Source: Microbacterium sp. LWH11-1.2 (GTDB taxonomy: Bacteria > Actinomycetota > Actinomycetes > Actinomycetales > Microbacteriaceae). From it: DNA of 64,000 bases. The notes beneath the pieces were generated by a model that saw only the letters and a program-made list of their open reading frames with translations, did no database searches and was not told the origin of the DNA. Below are positions 1-8,166 of the stretch, in pieces. Within the stretch, counting starts at the first letter, position 1. Each line of letters begins with the position of its first letter. A program made the translations under genes and the position numbers. Where the stretch lies: positions 682,001-746,000 of the forward strand of contig NZ_CP151636.1 in NCBI RefSeq assembly GCF_038397745.1, given 5' to 3'.

Positions 1-66
1 CGGCTCGTTCCAGCTGGCCTGGTGGAAGCGGCGCGGGCCGGTGGTGGGGGCGATGGGGAGGCTCAT
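1..66 (-). CDS. gcvPB: Glycine dehydrogenase (decarboxylating) subunit 2, N-terminus only
   Basis: Partial: only the first 22 codons lie in the window and the gene runs off the left edge. The visible peptide contains RRFHQASWNEP, which resembles the N-terminus of the PLP-binding half of split glycine dehydrogenase (P-protein of the glycine cleavage system). The ATG at 66 overlaps the stop of gcvPA in an ATGA junction, the expected arrangement for translationally coupled heterodimer subunits. The identification rests on this short peptide and on the neighbour. Confidence 0.75.
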   Translation of the reverse strand, partial: MSLPIAPTTGPRRFHQASWNEP

Positions 67-1457
67 GCGCCGTGCTCCTTCGTCGTGTCGGAAGATCCGG
101 TGTCGGAGGTGAAGGCCGCGATCGCGTCGGCCAGGCGGTCGATGTCGGCGGCCGAGGTGGCCTCGGTCACGCACACCAGCAGCGTCCGCTCGTCGAGCGC
201 GATCCCGGGTTCGATGCCCTGGGCGCGGAGCGCCGTGACGACGTCGGCGGCACGCGCGGCGACGAACCTGACCGTGAACTCGCGCAGGTGCAGCGCGGTG
301 TCGCCGAGCTCCACACCCGGGATCGCCGCGAGCTTCTGCTGCGCATAGCGCGTGCGGGCCAGCAGCAGCTCGCCCAGCTCGGCCATGCCCGCGGGGCCCA
401 TCAGCGAGAGGTAGACGCCGGTGGCGATGCCCCACAGCGCGGCTGCCGTACCGACCCACTCCTTACCCTCTTCGCGCTGCGCGAACGAGGTGCGCTCGTA
501 GGCGACGTCGCCGAAGCCGTACTCTCCTGGCACATCGGTGGATTCGAGCCCGAACAGGCGCGAGGGCATCTCCATGACGAAGCGCTCGTCGTCGTGCACG
601 GCGATGAAACCGGCGTGCGCCCCGCCGAACCACTGGTGCAGCCCCAGCGACTGGATGTCGCCGGTGACGATGTCGGCGCCCTGCATCGACGGCGGCGTCA
701 ACACCCCGTAGCCGATCGGGTCGGTGCCGACCACGACGATCGCGCCGACCGCGTGCGCGGCCTCGGCGATCGCGGCCAGGCGGGTCTCGACGGCGCCGGT
801 GGCGCTGGGCGTCTCGATCCAGACGGCGGCGACGTCGTCGCCCAGCAAGCCCTTCAGGGCGTCGAGGTCGGCGGTGCCGTCGGAGGGCGCGACCTGCTCG
901 ATCGCGAGGCTCGTGCGGATGTAGTCGTGCACCTTCGAGAGCTTCTCCGGCAGCACGTCGCTCAGCGCCAGCACGCGGCCGCGGCCGGTGAGGCGTCCGG
1001 CCATCGCCAGCCCCGTGGCCGTGGCCTGGTATCCGTCGTAGGTCGGCACGTTCACGACATCCATCGCGAGCAGCTCGGCCATCAGCGACTGGTACTCGAA
1101 CAGCGCCTGGAAGCGCCCGTGATCTTCGTAGGGCTCGCCGGCGTACGCGGTGAGGAACTCGCTGCGGCGGATCACCTCGTCGACGACGGCGGGCACATAG
1201 TGGTTGTAGGTGCCGGCGCCGAGGAAGCTCAGACGCTCCTCGGTCGAGCGGTTCGTCGCGAGGATGCCGCGCACGTGGCGCGCGAGATCCTGCTCGGCGA
1301 TCAGGGGGGCCGGCAGGTCGAGCGGGCGGTTCAGACGGAGCGACGCCGGGACGTCGGCGTAGAACTCCTCGACGGACTCGGCGCCGACGGCCTCGAGCAT
1401 CGCCGCGCGCGATTCGGGTGCCGTGTTGGGGATGTACGGATGCACGAACGTCGTCAT
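63..1457 (-). CDS. gcvPA: Glycine dehydrogenase (decarboxylating) subunit 1
   Basis: 464 residues, the usual length of the GcvPA half of split P-protein, which with GcvPB decarboxylates glycine and passes the aminomethyl group to lipoyl-GcvH. The family N-terminus is clear: HPYIPNT, then a conserved block with FLGAGTYNHYVPAVV, EFLTAYAGEPYE and QALFEYQS around residues 80-135. Later GDIQSLGLHQWFGGAHAGF and REEGKEWVGTAAALW are typical. The PLP lysine is in the partner subunit. I chose the ATG at 1457 because it forms an ATGA overlap with the GH42 stop and the protein then begins at the family start; the reading frame is open further upstream but that part is antisense shadow. Oddities: actinobacteria usually carry a single-chain GcvP, and the pair is coupled to a beta-galactosidase gene rather than gcvT/gcvH. 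Confidence 0.9.
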   Translation of the reverse strand: MTTFVHPYIPNTAPESRAAMLEAVGAESVEEFYADVPASLRLNRPLDLPAPLIAEQDLARHVRGILATNRSTEERLSFLGAGTYNHYVPAVVDEVIRRSEFLTAYAGEPYEDHGRFQALFEYQSLMAELLAMDVVNVPTYDGYQATATGLAMAGRLTGRGRVLALSDVLPEKLSKVHDYIRTSLAIEQVAPSDGTADLDALKGLLGDDVAAVWIETPSATGAVETRLAAIAEAAHAVGAIVVVGTDPIGYGVLTPPSMQGADIVTGDIQSLGLHQWFGGAHAGFIAVHDDERFVMEMPSRLFGLESTDVPGEYGFGDVAYERTSFAQREEGKEWVGTAAALWGIATGVYLSLMGPAGMAELGELLLARTRYAQQKLAAIPGVELGDTALHLREFTVRFVAARAADVVTALRAQGIEPGIALDERTLLVCVTEATSAADIDRLADAIAAFTSDTGSSDTTKEHGA

Positions 1458-3553
1458 GCTTCCTCCTTCGGATCGTGGTCGTGCAGAGGCGGGGCCAGAG
1501 TGGCGAACGGGATGGCGTCGGACCGGGGCGACGCGAGGACAGCGACGCCGTAGCGGTCGAGATCCAGACGCCCGGAATGACGGATGCCGGTGAGCAGATC
1601 GGTGCCCGCACCGGCGATGTCGACCGAGACCGGAGCGCGTCCGTGGTTCAGGTAGAACGTGTAGTCGGTGTCGCTGTCGGCGCGGGTGACGACCTCGACG
1701 TCGACGTCGGTGCGGTCGCGGGCCGGGAGTCCGGCCGTGAGCAGCACATCCCGGAAGATCGGCAGCATGCCCTCGGGCTCGACGATCGCGCTGAGGTACC
1801 AGGCGGAGCCGGTGCCGACCGCATGCCGCGTGACGGCGGGGAGGCCGTCGAGCTCGCCGCCGACATACGTCCCGCGCACCTCGACGTCGCCGTCGGCCTC
1901 GAGCCACTCGCTCCACTGCGGCACGGTGAGGCTCTCACCCGCGTAGTCGATGAGCGAGGTCAGTCCGTCGGCGATCGGCCACTGCTCGTCGACCTCGATG
2001 CCGAGCAGGTCGCGCAGCAGACCGGGCGCTCCGCCCTCGTGCACCTTCTCGGTCGCGTCCACGACACCCGAGAACGGCCCGACCACCAGATGCCCGCCGC
2101 GCTCGACGAACGCACGGAGCGCATCGGCCTGCGGCTGCTCGACGATGTAGAGGTTCGGCACCACGACCACGTCGTACGCGTCGAACGGACCCGTGGCGCG
2201 CACGGCATCCGTCGGCTGACCCAGCGTGTACAGGGCCCGGTGCCAGGCGCGGGCCTGCTGCGCCCACTGCAGTCGCTGCGAGGGGAGCGACTCGACCGCG
2301 CTGATGCCCCACCAGGAATCCCAGTCGACGACCAACGCCACCCGCGAGCGCACCCGGGTGCCGCGCACCGGCTCGAGCTTCTTCAGCTCGAGCCCGAGGG
2401 CCTTGGTCTCTCGGAAACTGCGCGACCGCTCGCCGCGGTGGCCGAGCATCGACGAGTGGAACTTCTCCTGCCCGTACCGGGCCTGACGCCACTGGAAGAA
2501 CATCACGGCATCCGATCCGTTCGCGACGGCCTGCAGGCTCTCGACGCGGATCTTGCCCGGGGCCTTCGGCACGTTCACGTCTCGCCAGCTCGTGGCGCTG
2601 GCCGACGATTCGAGCAGCAGCCAGGGCTGCCCGCCCTTGAGCGAGCGCATGAGTCCGTAGTTGAGGGCGGCGCCGACGTGCGAGGTCGGGTCGGCGGGCT
2701 CGGGGTAGGCGTCATCGGTGACCACGTCTTCGACGGCCGCGAAGTCCCAGTAGTCGAGGTCGCGGAACATGCTCATGAAGTTCGTGGTCACCGCGATGTC
2801 GGGCGTGACCTCGCGGAGCACGTCGATCTCGAGCTGGAACAGCTCGAGCAGCGCATCGGACGAGAACCGCTCGAAGTCGAGGAGCTTGGTCGGATTGACC
2901 GGACCGGGCGCCTTCTTCGGCGTCTCGATGTGCTCCCACGACGTGTAGCGCTGGCCCCACACGTTGACGCCCCAGGCCTCGTTGAGTCCGTCGAGGTCGC
3001 CGTAGCGATCGCGCAGCCAGCGGCGGAAGTGGCGTGCCGACTCGGGGCACCAGCAGCGGGACGTGTGGTCGCCGTACTCGTTCGAGATGTGCCACATCGC
3101 GAGCCCCGGGTGTGCGCCGTAGCGCTCGGCCATGGCGCGGGCCATGCGTGCGACGTTCTCGCGCCAGACCGGCGACGACGGGCAGTAGGTCTGCCGGGAT
3201 CCGAACTCGAGGCGGTGGCCGTCAGCATCCCACGGCGCCATCTCGGGGTGCGCGCGCAACAGCCACGAAGGAGGGGTCGCAGTGGCGGTGGCGAGGTCGA
3301 TCGCGATGCCGGCATCCCAGAGCAGGTCGATGATGCGGTCGAGCCAGGCCCAGTCGTAGACGCCGGGTTCGGGTTCGAGTTGCGGCCAGCTGAAGATCGG
3401 CAGGCTAACCATGTTCACGCCCGCCTCGCGCATCAGGCGGATGTCTTCGTGCCAGGTCTCCTCCGACCACTGGTCGGGGTTGTAGTCGCCGCCGTAGGCG
3501 AGCGCGTCGAGGCGGACGCGCCGGATCGGCTGGTCGGCTGCGGATGCGGGCAC
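1454..3553 (-). CDS. Glycoside hydrolase family 42 beta-galactosidase
   Basis: 699 residues, normal for GH42 retaining beta-galactosidases, which release terminal beta-galactosyl residues from short galactosides. The N-terminal TIM barrel starts with YGGDYNPDQW (residues 20-29). The acid/base glutamate is E159 in HISNEYG, followed by the cysteine-containing CWCPES loop. The nucleophile is probably E315 in WLLLESSAS. The middle beta-galactosidase trimerisation domain (about 390-610) and a short C-terminal beta-domain follow. There is no signal peptide, so it is cytoplasmic and acts on imported oligosaccharides. The start is GTG at 3553 with GAGAGGAG seven bases upstream. It is the first gene of the unit that continues into gcvPA and gcvPB by ATGA overlap. 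Its promoter region carries the palindrome shared with the CUT1 operon at 19.9 kb. Confidence 0.9.
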   Translation of the reverse strand: MPASAADQPIRRVRLDALAYGGDYNPDQWSEETWHEDIRLMREAGVNMVSLPIFSWPQLEPEPGVYDWAWLDRIIDLLWDAGIAIDLATATATPPSWLLRAHPEMAPWDADGHRLEFGSRQTYCPSSPVWRENVARMARAMAERYGAHPGLAMWHISNEYGDHTSRCWCPESARHFRRWLRDRYGDLDGLNEAWGVNVWGQRYTSWEHIETPKKAPGPVNPTKLLDFERFSSDALLELFQLEIDVLREVTPDIAVTTNFMSMFRDLDYWDFAAVEDVVTDDAYPEPADPTSHVGAALNYGLMRSLKGGQPWLLLESSASATSWRDVNVPKAPGKIRVESLQAVANGSDAVMFFQWRQARYGQEKFHSSMLGHRGERSRSFRETKALGLELKKLEPVRGTRVRSRVALVVDWDSWWGISAVESLPSQRLQWAQQARAWHRALYTLGQPTDAVRATGPFDAYDVVVVPNLYIVEQPQADALRAFVERGGHLVVGPFSGVVDATEKVHEGGAPGLLRDLLGIEVDEQWPIADGLTSLIDYAGESLTVPQWSEWLEADGDVEVRGTYVGGELDGLPAVTRHAVGTGSAWYLSAIVEPEGMLPIFRDVLLTAGLPARDRTDVDVEVVTRADSDTDYTFYLNHGRAPVSVDIAGAGTDLLTGIRHSGRLDLDRYGVAVLASPRSDAIPFATLAPPLHDHDPKEEA

Positions 3554-3617
3554 GACGGCTCCTCTCTGAGTTCTCCCCTGCAGTCACGGTCTCGCTCTGG
3601 CGCTTTTCCGGAACCGG

Positions 3618-3636
3618 TTGTATTCTGTATACACAG
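3618..3636. promoter_or_regulatory. Putative GntR operator in the GH42/GntR intergenic region
   Basis: The segment holds TTCTGTATACACAG, an imperfect palindrome centred on GTATAC. Fourteen bases, GTATTCTGTATACA (3620-3633), are identical to 19983-19996 in front of the CUT1 operon, where the palindrome is perfect. It lies between the divergent GH42 and GntR genes, the usual place for an autoregulated FCD-GntR operator. On the minus strand a CAGAAT -10-like hexamer overlaps it. Binding by the adjacent GntR protein is inferred. Confidence 0.7.
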
Positions 3637-3701
3637 ACTAGGACGTCGTTCAGAGGCCGTCAACCCATAGGCTGACGGGCAGGCGGCAGAACGGGAGAGG
3701 C

Positions 3702-4358
3702 ATGGCGATCGAACGCAGGAACCTGCGCTCGCAGGTGCGTGCGGAGCTTCTGGAGCGGATGCGAGCCGGCCTCGTGCAGCCCGGCGAGGGCATCAACGAG
3801 GTGCAGCTGGCTACCGAGCTCGGTGTCAGCCGCACACCGCTGCGCGAAGCACTCATCGCCCTGGAATCCGAGGGCCAGATCGAGAGCGAGAACGGCAAGG
3901 GCTTCCGGTTCGTGCCGCTCAGCGCCTCGGAATTCCGCGACCTCGCTCCCGTCATGGCCGCCCTGGAGAGCCTCGCGCTCGAGCTCAGCCCGCCCGACGA
4001 GCTGCGCGAGATCGGCATCCGTCTGAAAGAGATGGCGGATGCCTTCGCCGACGAGCTCGTCGAGCACCAGCTCGTCATCACCAAGGACGACGAGTGGCAC
4101 AGCGTCATGCTGTCGGCCTGCCCGAACACGCGTCTACTCGCGGTCATCGAGAGTGTGCGCAGCTCCTTCCACCGCTACGAGTCGCTGCTCGTCCCGGAAG
4201 ACGTGAAGGTCGAGCGCGTGGCCGCCGAGCACGCCGAGATCGCCCGCCGCCTGGCCGCGGGCGACATCCCCGGCGCCGTCGAGGCGCTGAAGCTCAACTG
4301 GCTGCACGGCATGCAGCGCATCCTCGACAACGCGACGAGCAGCTACTTCACCGCGTAG
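3702..4358 (+). CDS. GntR-family transcriptional regulator, FCD (FadR) subfamily
   Basis: 218 residues. The N-terminal winged HTH (about 5-70) contains LRSQVRAELLERM, then LATELGVSRTPLREALIALESEGQI, the GntR signature. The C-terminal half is an all-helical FCD ligand-binding domain; metal/ligand residues fit DDEWH (about residue 128-132), EHAEI (about 173) and the C-terminal WLHGM histidine. FCD regulators usually sense sugar acids or other small carboxylates. The ATG at 3702 has GGGAGAGG just upstream. It is divergent from the GH42-gcvPA-gcvPB unit with a palindrome between them. The same palindrome lies on the promoter at 19.98 kb, so it may coordinate the glycosidase and a CUT1 importer 16 kb away. 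The effector is unknown. Confidence 0.88.
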   Translation: MAIERRNLRSQVRAELLERMRAGLVQPGEGINEVQLATELGVSRTPLREALIALESEGQIESENGKGFRFVPLSASEFRDLAPVMAALESLALELSPPDELREIGIRLKEMADAFADELVEHQLVITKDDEWHSVMLSACPNTRLLAVIESVRSSFHRYESLLVPEDVKVERVAAEHAEIARRLAAGDIPGAVEALKLNWLHGMQRILDNATSSYFTA

Positions 4359-4429
4359 CGATCGCCGCCCGAATGTCGGCGATCGCCGCATCGATCTCTT
4401 CTTCGCGAGACCCGCGCAGTCCCGATCCG

Positions 4430-4990
4430 TTACGTGGCACCAGAGTCAGCACTTCGGGAAATACGAGAGGCGGCGTCTATGCTCTCTCGACGCGTCATGC
4501 CGACCCGCCATGATGGTCCCCGAGGTTTGAGGGGACGAATCGTCAGCCTCCGCGAGTCAGCCAAGTCGATGATAATCACTGCGTAGCAGAAGAATCTGTA
4601 GGCGTGCGTGCTGTGTGCGACGACGAAACTCTCCTTCGAGTACGCAGCGACCGGGGTTTCTCCATGCCCCTCCCAAACGCTGATCTCGCCACTTGGATCG
4701 ACGCATATCGATCCATTCCTGAACTCCCGGTGAGGAACTCCGCCGCTGTTCTGCAGTTGCGCTTCGTCGAAAGCGATTGCCCACCCGTCGCGTCGCTCCG
4801 CGACCTTTCGTGCCAGCCGGCGGAGTCCGTGACCGCGCATCAAGATCATGACGAGCGAACCAACCGCAGTCACGCCAATGATCAGGGTCGCAACACAGCT
4901 GCCGAGAGTCACGTGGCCCAGCGTCAAGAAAGGAAGTGGGGTTGCTAGTAGTACTACGAGAAATACGACCCACGACCCGTAGTCGACCAT
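4430..4990 (-). CDS. Hypothetical membrane protein
   Basis: 186 residues if started at the ATG at 4990, after which a hydrophobic pair begins directly (MVDYGSWVVFLVVLLATPLPFL, then a second segment ending GSLVMILM). The remaining ~120 residues are soluble and mixed, with a short hydrophobic stretch CYAVIIIDL near residue 150. I do not recognise a family. An open frame extends upstream to 5209 but that part is Arg/Ser-rich and looks non-coding. The base composition is clearly AT-richer than in the flanking genes, and codons with A or T at the third position are frequent, as in the next two genes. No strong Shine-Dalgarno is visible, so the start is uncertain. Confidence 0.5.
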   Translation of the reverse strand: MVDYGSWVVFLVVLLATPLPFLTLGHVTLGSCVATLIIGVTAVGSLVMILMRGHGLRRLARKVAERRDGWAIAFDEAQLQNSGGVPHREFRNGSICVDPSGEISVWEGHGETPVAAYSKESFVVAHSTHAYRFFCYAVIIIDLADSRRLTIRPLKPRGPSWRVGMTRRESIDAASRISRSADSGAT

Positions 4991-5285
4991 GTACAGCTGC
5001 GGTATCAGAGGCCTCAAATCCGCGACCTCTCTCCGGTAGGGACGAACTGCCGCGCCGCAGATTGCGCGAAGGAGAACATCGCTCCGCCCACTCCGGCCGC
5101 GTTGCCAGCCTTGGTCGGTCCGCCGAGATGGAACAAGGTCGTCACCATCACCTGTCGATGAGCATACCGAGTTGCCGGGTCGTCGTGACTGTCCGCGCGG
5201 CAACCACAAAGCTGAGCTTCCGGCCCGGGCGGCACCCGGGAATCCTTCGCCCAGGGTGGCGATTCTGCACTCGACTTCAGCATCA

Positions 5286-5783
5286 TCAGCCTCCGCCCGC
5301 CGCTCCCCTCATCGCGCAGGGCTCGTCCTCGATGCTGCCCGATGGGTACAGCCACCGATCTTGAAGGTCGGATGGGTGGTCTATGCGGTAGATCGCCCGA
5401 ATCCCGTCGAGTTCATCTTCTGACGAACCCGCGCGCAGGAACAGCTGCAACGCATTCTCGGACACCGGGATCTGGCTCTGAACGCTGGGCACGACCCCGG
5501 ACGGTGGCGACGATACCGTGAACTCATCCCCGGCATTGAGCGAGAAGAGTCCTGCTCCCCGAAAGGCGTCACCGTCCACTCGATCCGGCGCATATTCTGC
5601 GAACTTGATCTGGAGGTATTTGTACTCTTCGGTCGCGTCACCACACCAATGAAGTACGTATTCTCCGTCTCGCAGCGTCACCGAGATCGGTTCCTCATTC
5701 CCTGACCCCATGAAGCACCCACTCAGGACGAAGATCGGGAGCAAGAGGATCACAGACACTGCCCTGAGGGGCCTATCTCGCAT
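5286..5783 (-). CDS. Hypothetical lipoprotein
   Basis: 165 residues. The N-terminus is a classical lipoprotein signal: charged MRDRPLR, a hydrophobic core VSVILLLPIFVL and a lipobox LSGC with the lipidated cysteine at residue 23. The mature part has no motif I recognise; it is mostly beta-type sequence and ends in a Gly/Ala tail. GAGG lies just upstream of the ATG at 5783. It sits between two hypothetical membrane proteins in the same AT-richer patch, so the three may encode one envelope-associated unit. Nothing in the sequence gives its function. Confidence 0.6.
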   Translation of the reverse strand: MRDRPLRAVSVILLLPIFVLSGCFMGSGNEEPISVTLRDGEYVLHWCGDATEEYKYLQIKFAEYAPDRVDGDAFRGAGLFSLNAGDEFTVSSPPSGVVPSVQSQIPVSENALQLFLRAGSSEDELDGIRAIYRIDHPSDLQDRWLYPSGSIEDEPCAMRGAAGGG

Positions 5784-5884
5784 ATCGCCTCACTCCATCG
5801 AGTGGATTTTATTCCGAATTGTGGGTGCCTCGTGCATTAGCCAGAGATTTGATTTCCCGCAACCTGGTTTGGATCAGACCCCGG

Positions 5885-6226
5885 TCATATCCTCAATTGC
5901 GATGAGTTACTTTCCAGGTTACTTAGCGTTCGCCCCATTCGTCCCACTCTGTGTGAGACTGCGCTCATATCTACCAGCCTGACATGACGCATACCTCGAC
6001 CGTACCTATCCATGCGGGCTCCAACTAATCCGGTCACGAGAAGCACAAAGATATTCCAGTCGTACCAACCCAAACACGCGCCATAACTAGATTTCTGCCA
6101 CCACGCGTGGACGAAGATCCATCCAAGGAAGGTTACGGGTATCAACACCAACAAATATAGCGACCTGAATGCAAAGAGAGCGAACAAGACAATGCAATCA
6201 AAAACCATGATCATGGAATGCTTCAT
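5885..6226 (-). CDS. Hypothetical small membrane protein
   Basis: 113 residues from the ATG at 6226, which is followed at once by a hydrophobic segment (SMIMVFDCIVLFALFAF), a second (YLLVLIPVTFLGWIFVHAWW) and a third (IFVLLVTGLVGA), giving about three membrane spans. The C-terminal ~35 residues are polar. An in-frame ATG at 6253 is also possible; the downstream one puts the membrane segment at the N-terminus and has GGTGAG upstream. It is AT-rich for this genome and contains A-ending codons that are rare in the neighbouring operons, consistent with acquired or poorly expressed DNA. No family recognised. Confidence 0.45.
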   Translation of the reverse strand: MKHSMIMVFDCIVLFALFAFRSLYLLVLIPVTFLGWIFVHAWWQKSSYGACLGWYDWNIFVLLVTGLVGARMDRYGRGMRHVRLVDMSAVSHRVGRMGRTLSNLESNSSQLRI

Positions 6227-6944
6227 CGGGCTCACCACCCCAACGCTCGACATCCTCGTTTGACCGCTGGCCGTTCTCGGGGATGTCGCGGTTCTCGATC
6301 GGTGCGGATGCCGGGGGCCCTGAACTCATCCTCTACGCGATCATCGCGTCGGCCACCGCCGCCGAATCCGGGGCGATCACAACGAGCGCAGCGACAAGGC
6401 AGCGAGGCGAGGATGCCTCGAACAACACCGACCACACGCGGACCCTTCGAAGGACGAGCTGCGGAGGTACTGCGGCCGCATAGCTAAGAAATAGCGGATG
6501 CCGAGATTCCAGCGCGACGAGAAGTCGATAACAAGTTCGTAACTACACAGATCCCGGGTCTCCCGGTGAAAGCGATCTGCACTCCAGGCTCGGCCCTTCT
6601 CAGGGTGGAAGCGGTCTCCTCAGCAGGCACTCCCATTTCCGGCTCGCCACCTCAACGGATGAGCGTCGCGCTCGCTCCACATGTCGACGTCAACATACGA
6701 TGGCGGGGAAGACGTGCCTGCACGCGGTACGACGAACCGCCTGTCTTCACGTCTCGAACTCTGCACGAACAAGCCTTTCCCGAGATTTCAACGTTCGATG
6801 GATGATCTCGCGACTGTAACGAAACCATCACAGCGGCTTGACTTCGAGTCTCGAACTCAAGAAAGTTGCTCAAGCGAACCATCACCGAAGCGGGTTCGCA
6901 CGGCGTCGAGAACGACGCCGCCGTTCACAGCGAAGGAGCTCGGA
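6227..6944. other. Long non-coding region upstream of the ChvE-type operon
   Basis: About 700 bases without a convincing gene. Open frames here lack Shine-Dalgarno sequences and third-position GC bias. The left part (6260-6480) is GC-rich and may be decayed coding sequence. The right part contains two copies of GTCTCGAACTC (6751-6761 and 6848-6858) and the palindrome at 6837-6861, so it probably holds the promoter of the sugar-transport operon. Confidence 0.5.
6837..6861. promoter_or_regulatory. Palindromic operator candidate for the monosaccharide ABC operon
   Basis: CTTGACTTCGA, three bases, then TCGAACTCAAG: an 11-bp inverted repeat with one mismatch per arm pair. It lies 83 bases upstream of the binding-protein start, and half of it repeats at 6751. 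The ROK regulator encoded at the end of the same gene row is the obvious candidate to bind it; this is inferred. Confidence 0.45.
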
Positions 6945-8099
6945 ATGAAGAAGAAGTATGCACTGGCCGCACTCGGCCTGGTGGGGGCGCTCGCCCTCGC
7001 GGGATGCGGTGGCGGCGGCGCCGGCTCAGCGGGCGGCGGCGACGACAAGGGCTCGGTCGACAAGGGCGACCTGCTGATCGGCGTGTCCATGCCCACGCAG
7101 ACCTCCGAGCGCTGGATCGCCGACGGCAGCGCCGTCGAGGCGGGCCTCGAGGACTCGGGCTACCAGGTCGACCTGCAGTACGCCGGCGACGACATCCCCA
7201 CCCAGGGTCAGCAGATCGACCAGATGATCACCAAGGGCGCCGATCTCCTGATCATCGCCGCCATCGACGGCACGGCGCTCTCTTCGCAGCTCGACGCCGC
7301 AGCGGCCGCGAACATCCCGGTCATCTCCTACGACCGACTGATCCGCGACAGCGAGAACGTCGACTTCTACGTCACCTTCGACAACTACAAGGTCGGGGTC
7401 CAGCAGGCGACCTCGCTGCTCGTGGGCCTCGGCGTGCTCGACGCGGACGGCAAGGAGACCGACGTCAAGGGCCCGTTCAACATCGAGCTCTTCGCCGGAT
7501 CCCTCGACGACAACAACGCGCACTTCTTCTGGCAGGGCGCGATCGACACCCTGCAGCCGTTCATCGACGACGGCGTGCTGGCAGTGCCGTCGGGTCAGAC
7601 CGACATCGAGCAGGCCGCGATCCTGCGCTGGCAGCAGGAGACGGCGCAAAAGCGCATGGAAGACCTGCTGACCTCGACGTACGGCAACGGCACGAAGCTC
7701 GACGGAGTGCTCTCGCCCTACGACGGTCTCTCCCGAGGCATCATCACGGCGCTGCAGGGCACCGGTGGACTCGGCGCGAACATCGAGGCCGGACTCCCGA
7801 TCGTGACCGGTCAGGATGCCGAGATCGGCTCGGTCAGCCTGATCAATCAGGGCGTGCAGTTCGCCTCGATCTTCAAGGACACGCGCAAGCTCGCCGAGCA
7901 GTCGGTCGTGGTCGCCGAGGCCATGCTCCAGGGTGACGAGCCCGAGGCCAACGACACGAAGACCTACGACAACGGCGTGAAGATCGTCCCGTCGTACCTG
8001 CTCCAGTCGGACATCGTCTACAAGGACAACATCACGTCGCTCCTCATCGACTCCGGTTACTGGACCCAGGCCGAGGTCGACGCAGGCGTCGCCGAATAG
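6945..8099 (+). CDS. chvE: Sugar ABC transporter substrate-binding lipoprotein, ChvE-type
   Basis: 384 residues. The signal peptide MKKKYALAALGLVGALALAG ends in a lipobox with C21, then a Gly/Ser-rich linker. The mature part is a type I periplasmic-binding fold (Peripla_BP_4) with LLIGVSMPTQTSERW, QQIDQMITKGADLLIIAAIDG, IPVISYDRLI and GLPIVTGQDAE, all typical of ChvE-like multiple-monosaccharide binders (glucose, galactose, arabinose, xylose). It is anchored outside the membrane and delivers the sugar to the ATPase/permease pair encoded next. The ATG at 6945 has GGAGCTCGG upstream; the open frame starts much earlier but only this start gives the signal peptide. A strong hairpin follows the stop, which often keeps binding-protein mRNA in excess. 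The exact sugar cannot be read from the sequence. Confidence 0.88.
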   Translation: MKKKYALAALGLVGALALAGCGGGGAGSAGGGDDKGSVDKGDLLIGVSMPTQTSERWIADGSAVEAGLEDSGYQVDLQYAGDDIPTQGQQIDQMITKGADLLIIAAIDGTALSSQLDAAAAANIPVISYDRLIRDSENVDFYVTFDNYKVGVQQATSLLVGLGVLDADGKETDVKGPFNIELFAGSLDDNNAHFFWQGAIDTLQPFIDDGVLAVPSGQTDIEQAAILRWQQETAQKRMEDLLTSTYGNGTKLDGVLSPYDGLSRGIITALQGTGGLGANIEAGLPIVTGQDAEIGSVSLINQGVQFASIFKDTRKLAEQSVVVAEAMLQGDEPEANDTKTYDNGVKIVPSYLLQSDIVYKDNITSLLIDSGYWTQAEVDAGVAE

Positions 8100-8108
8100 T
8101 CCCTGACC

Positions 8109-8142
8109 GTGGGGCGCGCGGCCGGACGGCCGCGCGCCCCAC
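8109..8142 (+). terminator. Intercistronic hairpin after the binding-protein gene
   Basis: A perfect 16-bp inverted repeat (GTGGGGCGCGCGGCCG and its complement) with a two-base loop, ten bases after the chvE stop and 24 bases before the ATPase start. There is no T-run. In ABC operons such hairpins usually act as mRNA stabilisers or partial terminators that make binding protein exceed membrane components. Confidence 0.8.
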
Positions 8143-8166
8143 AGCTCGATCGGAAGGACACCGTCC

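Noticed and set aside
6681..6944. N-terminal extension of the ChvE-type protein from ATG 6681
   Set aside because: The extension is not signal-like; the lipoprotein signal begins at 6945 with a Shine-Dalgarno sequence.
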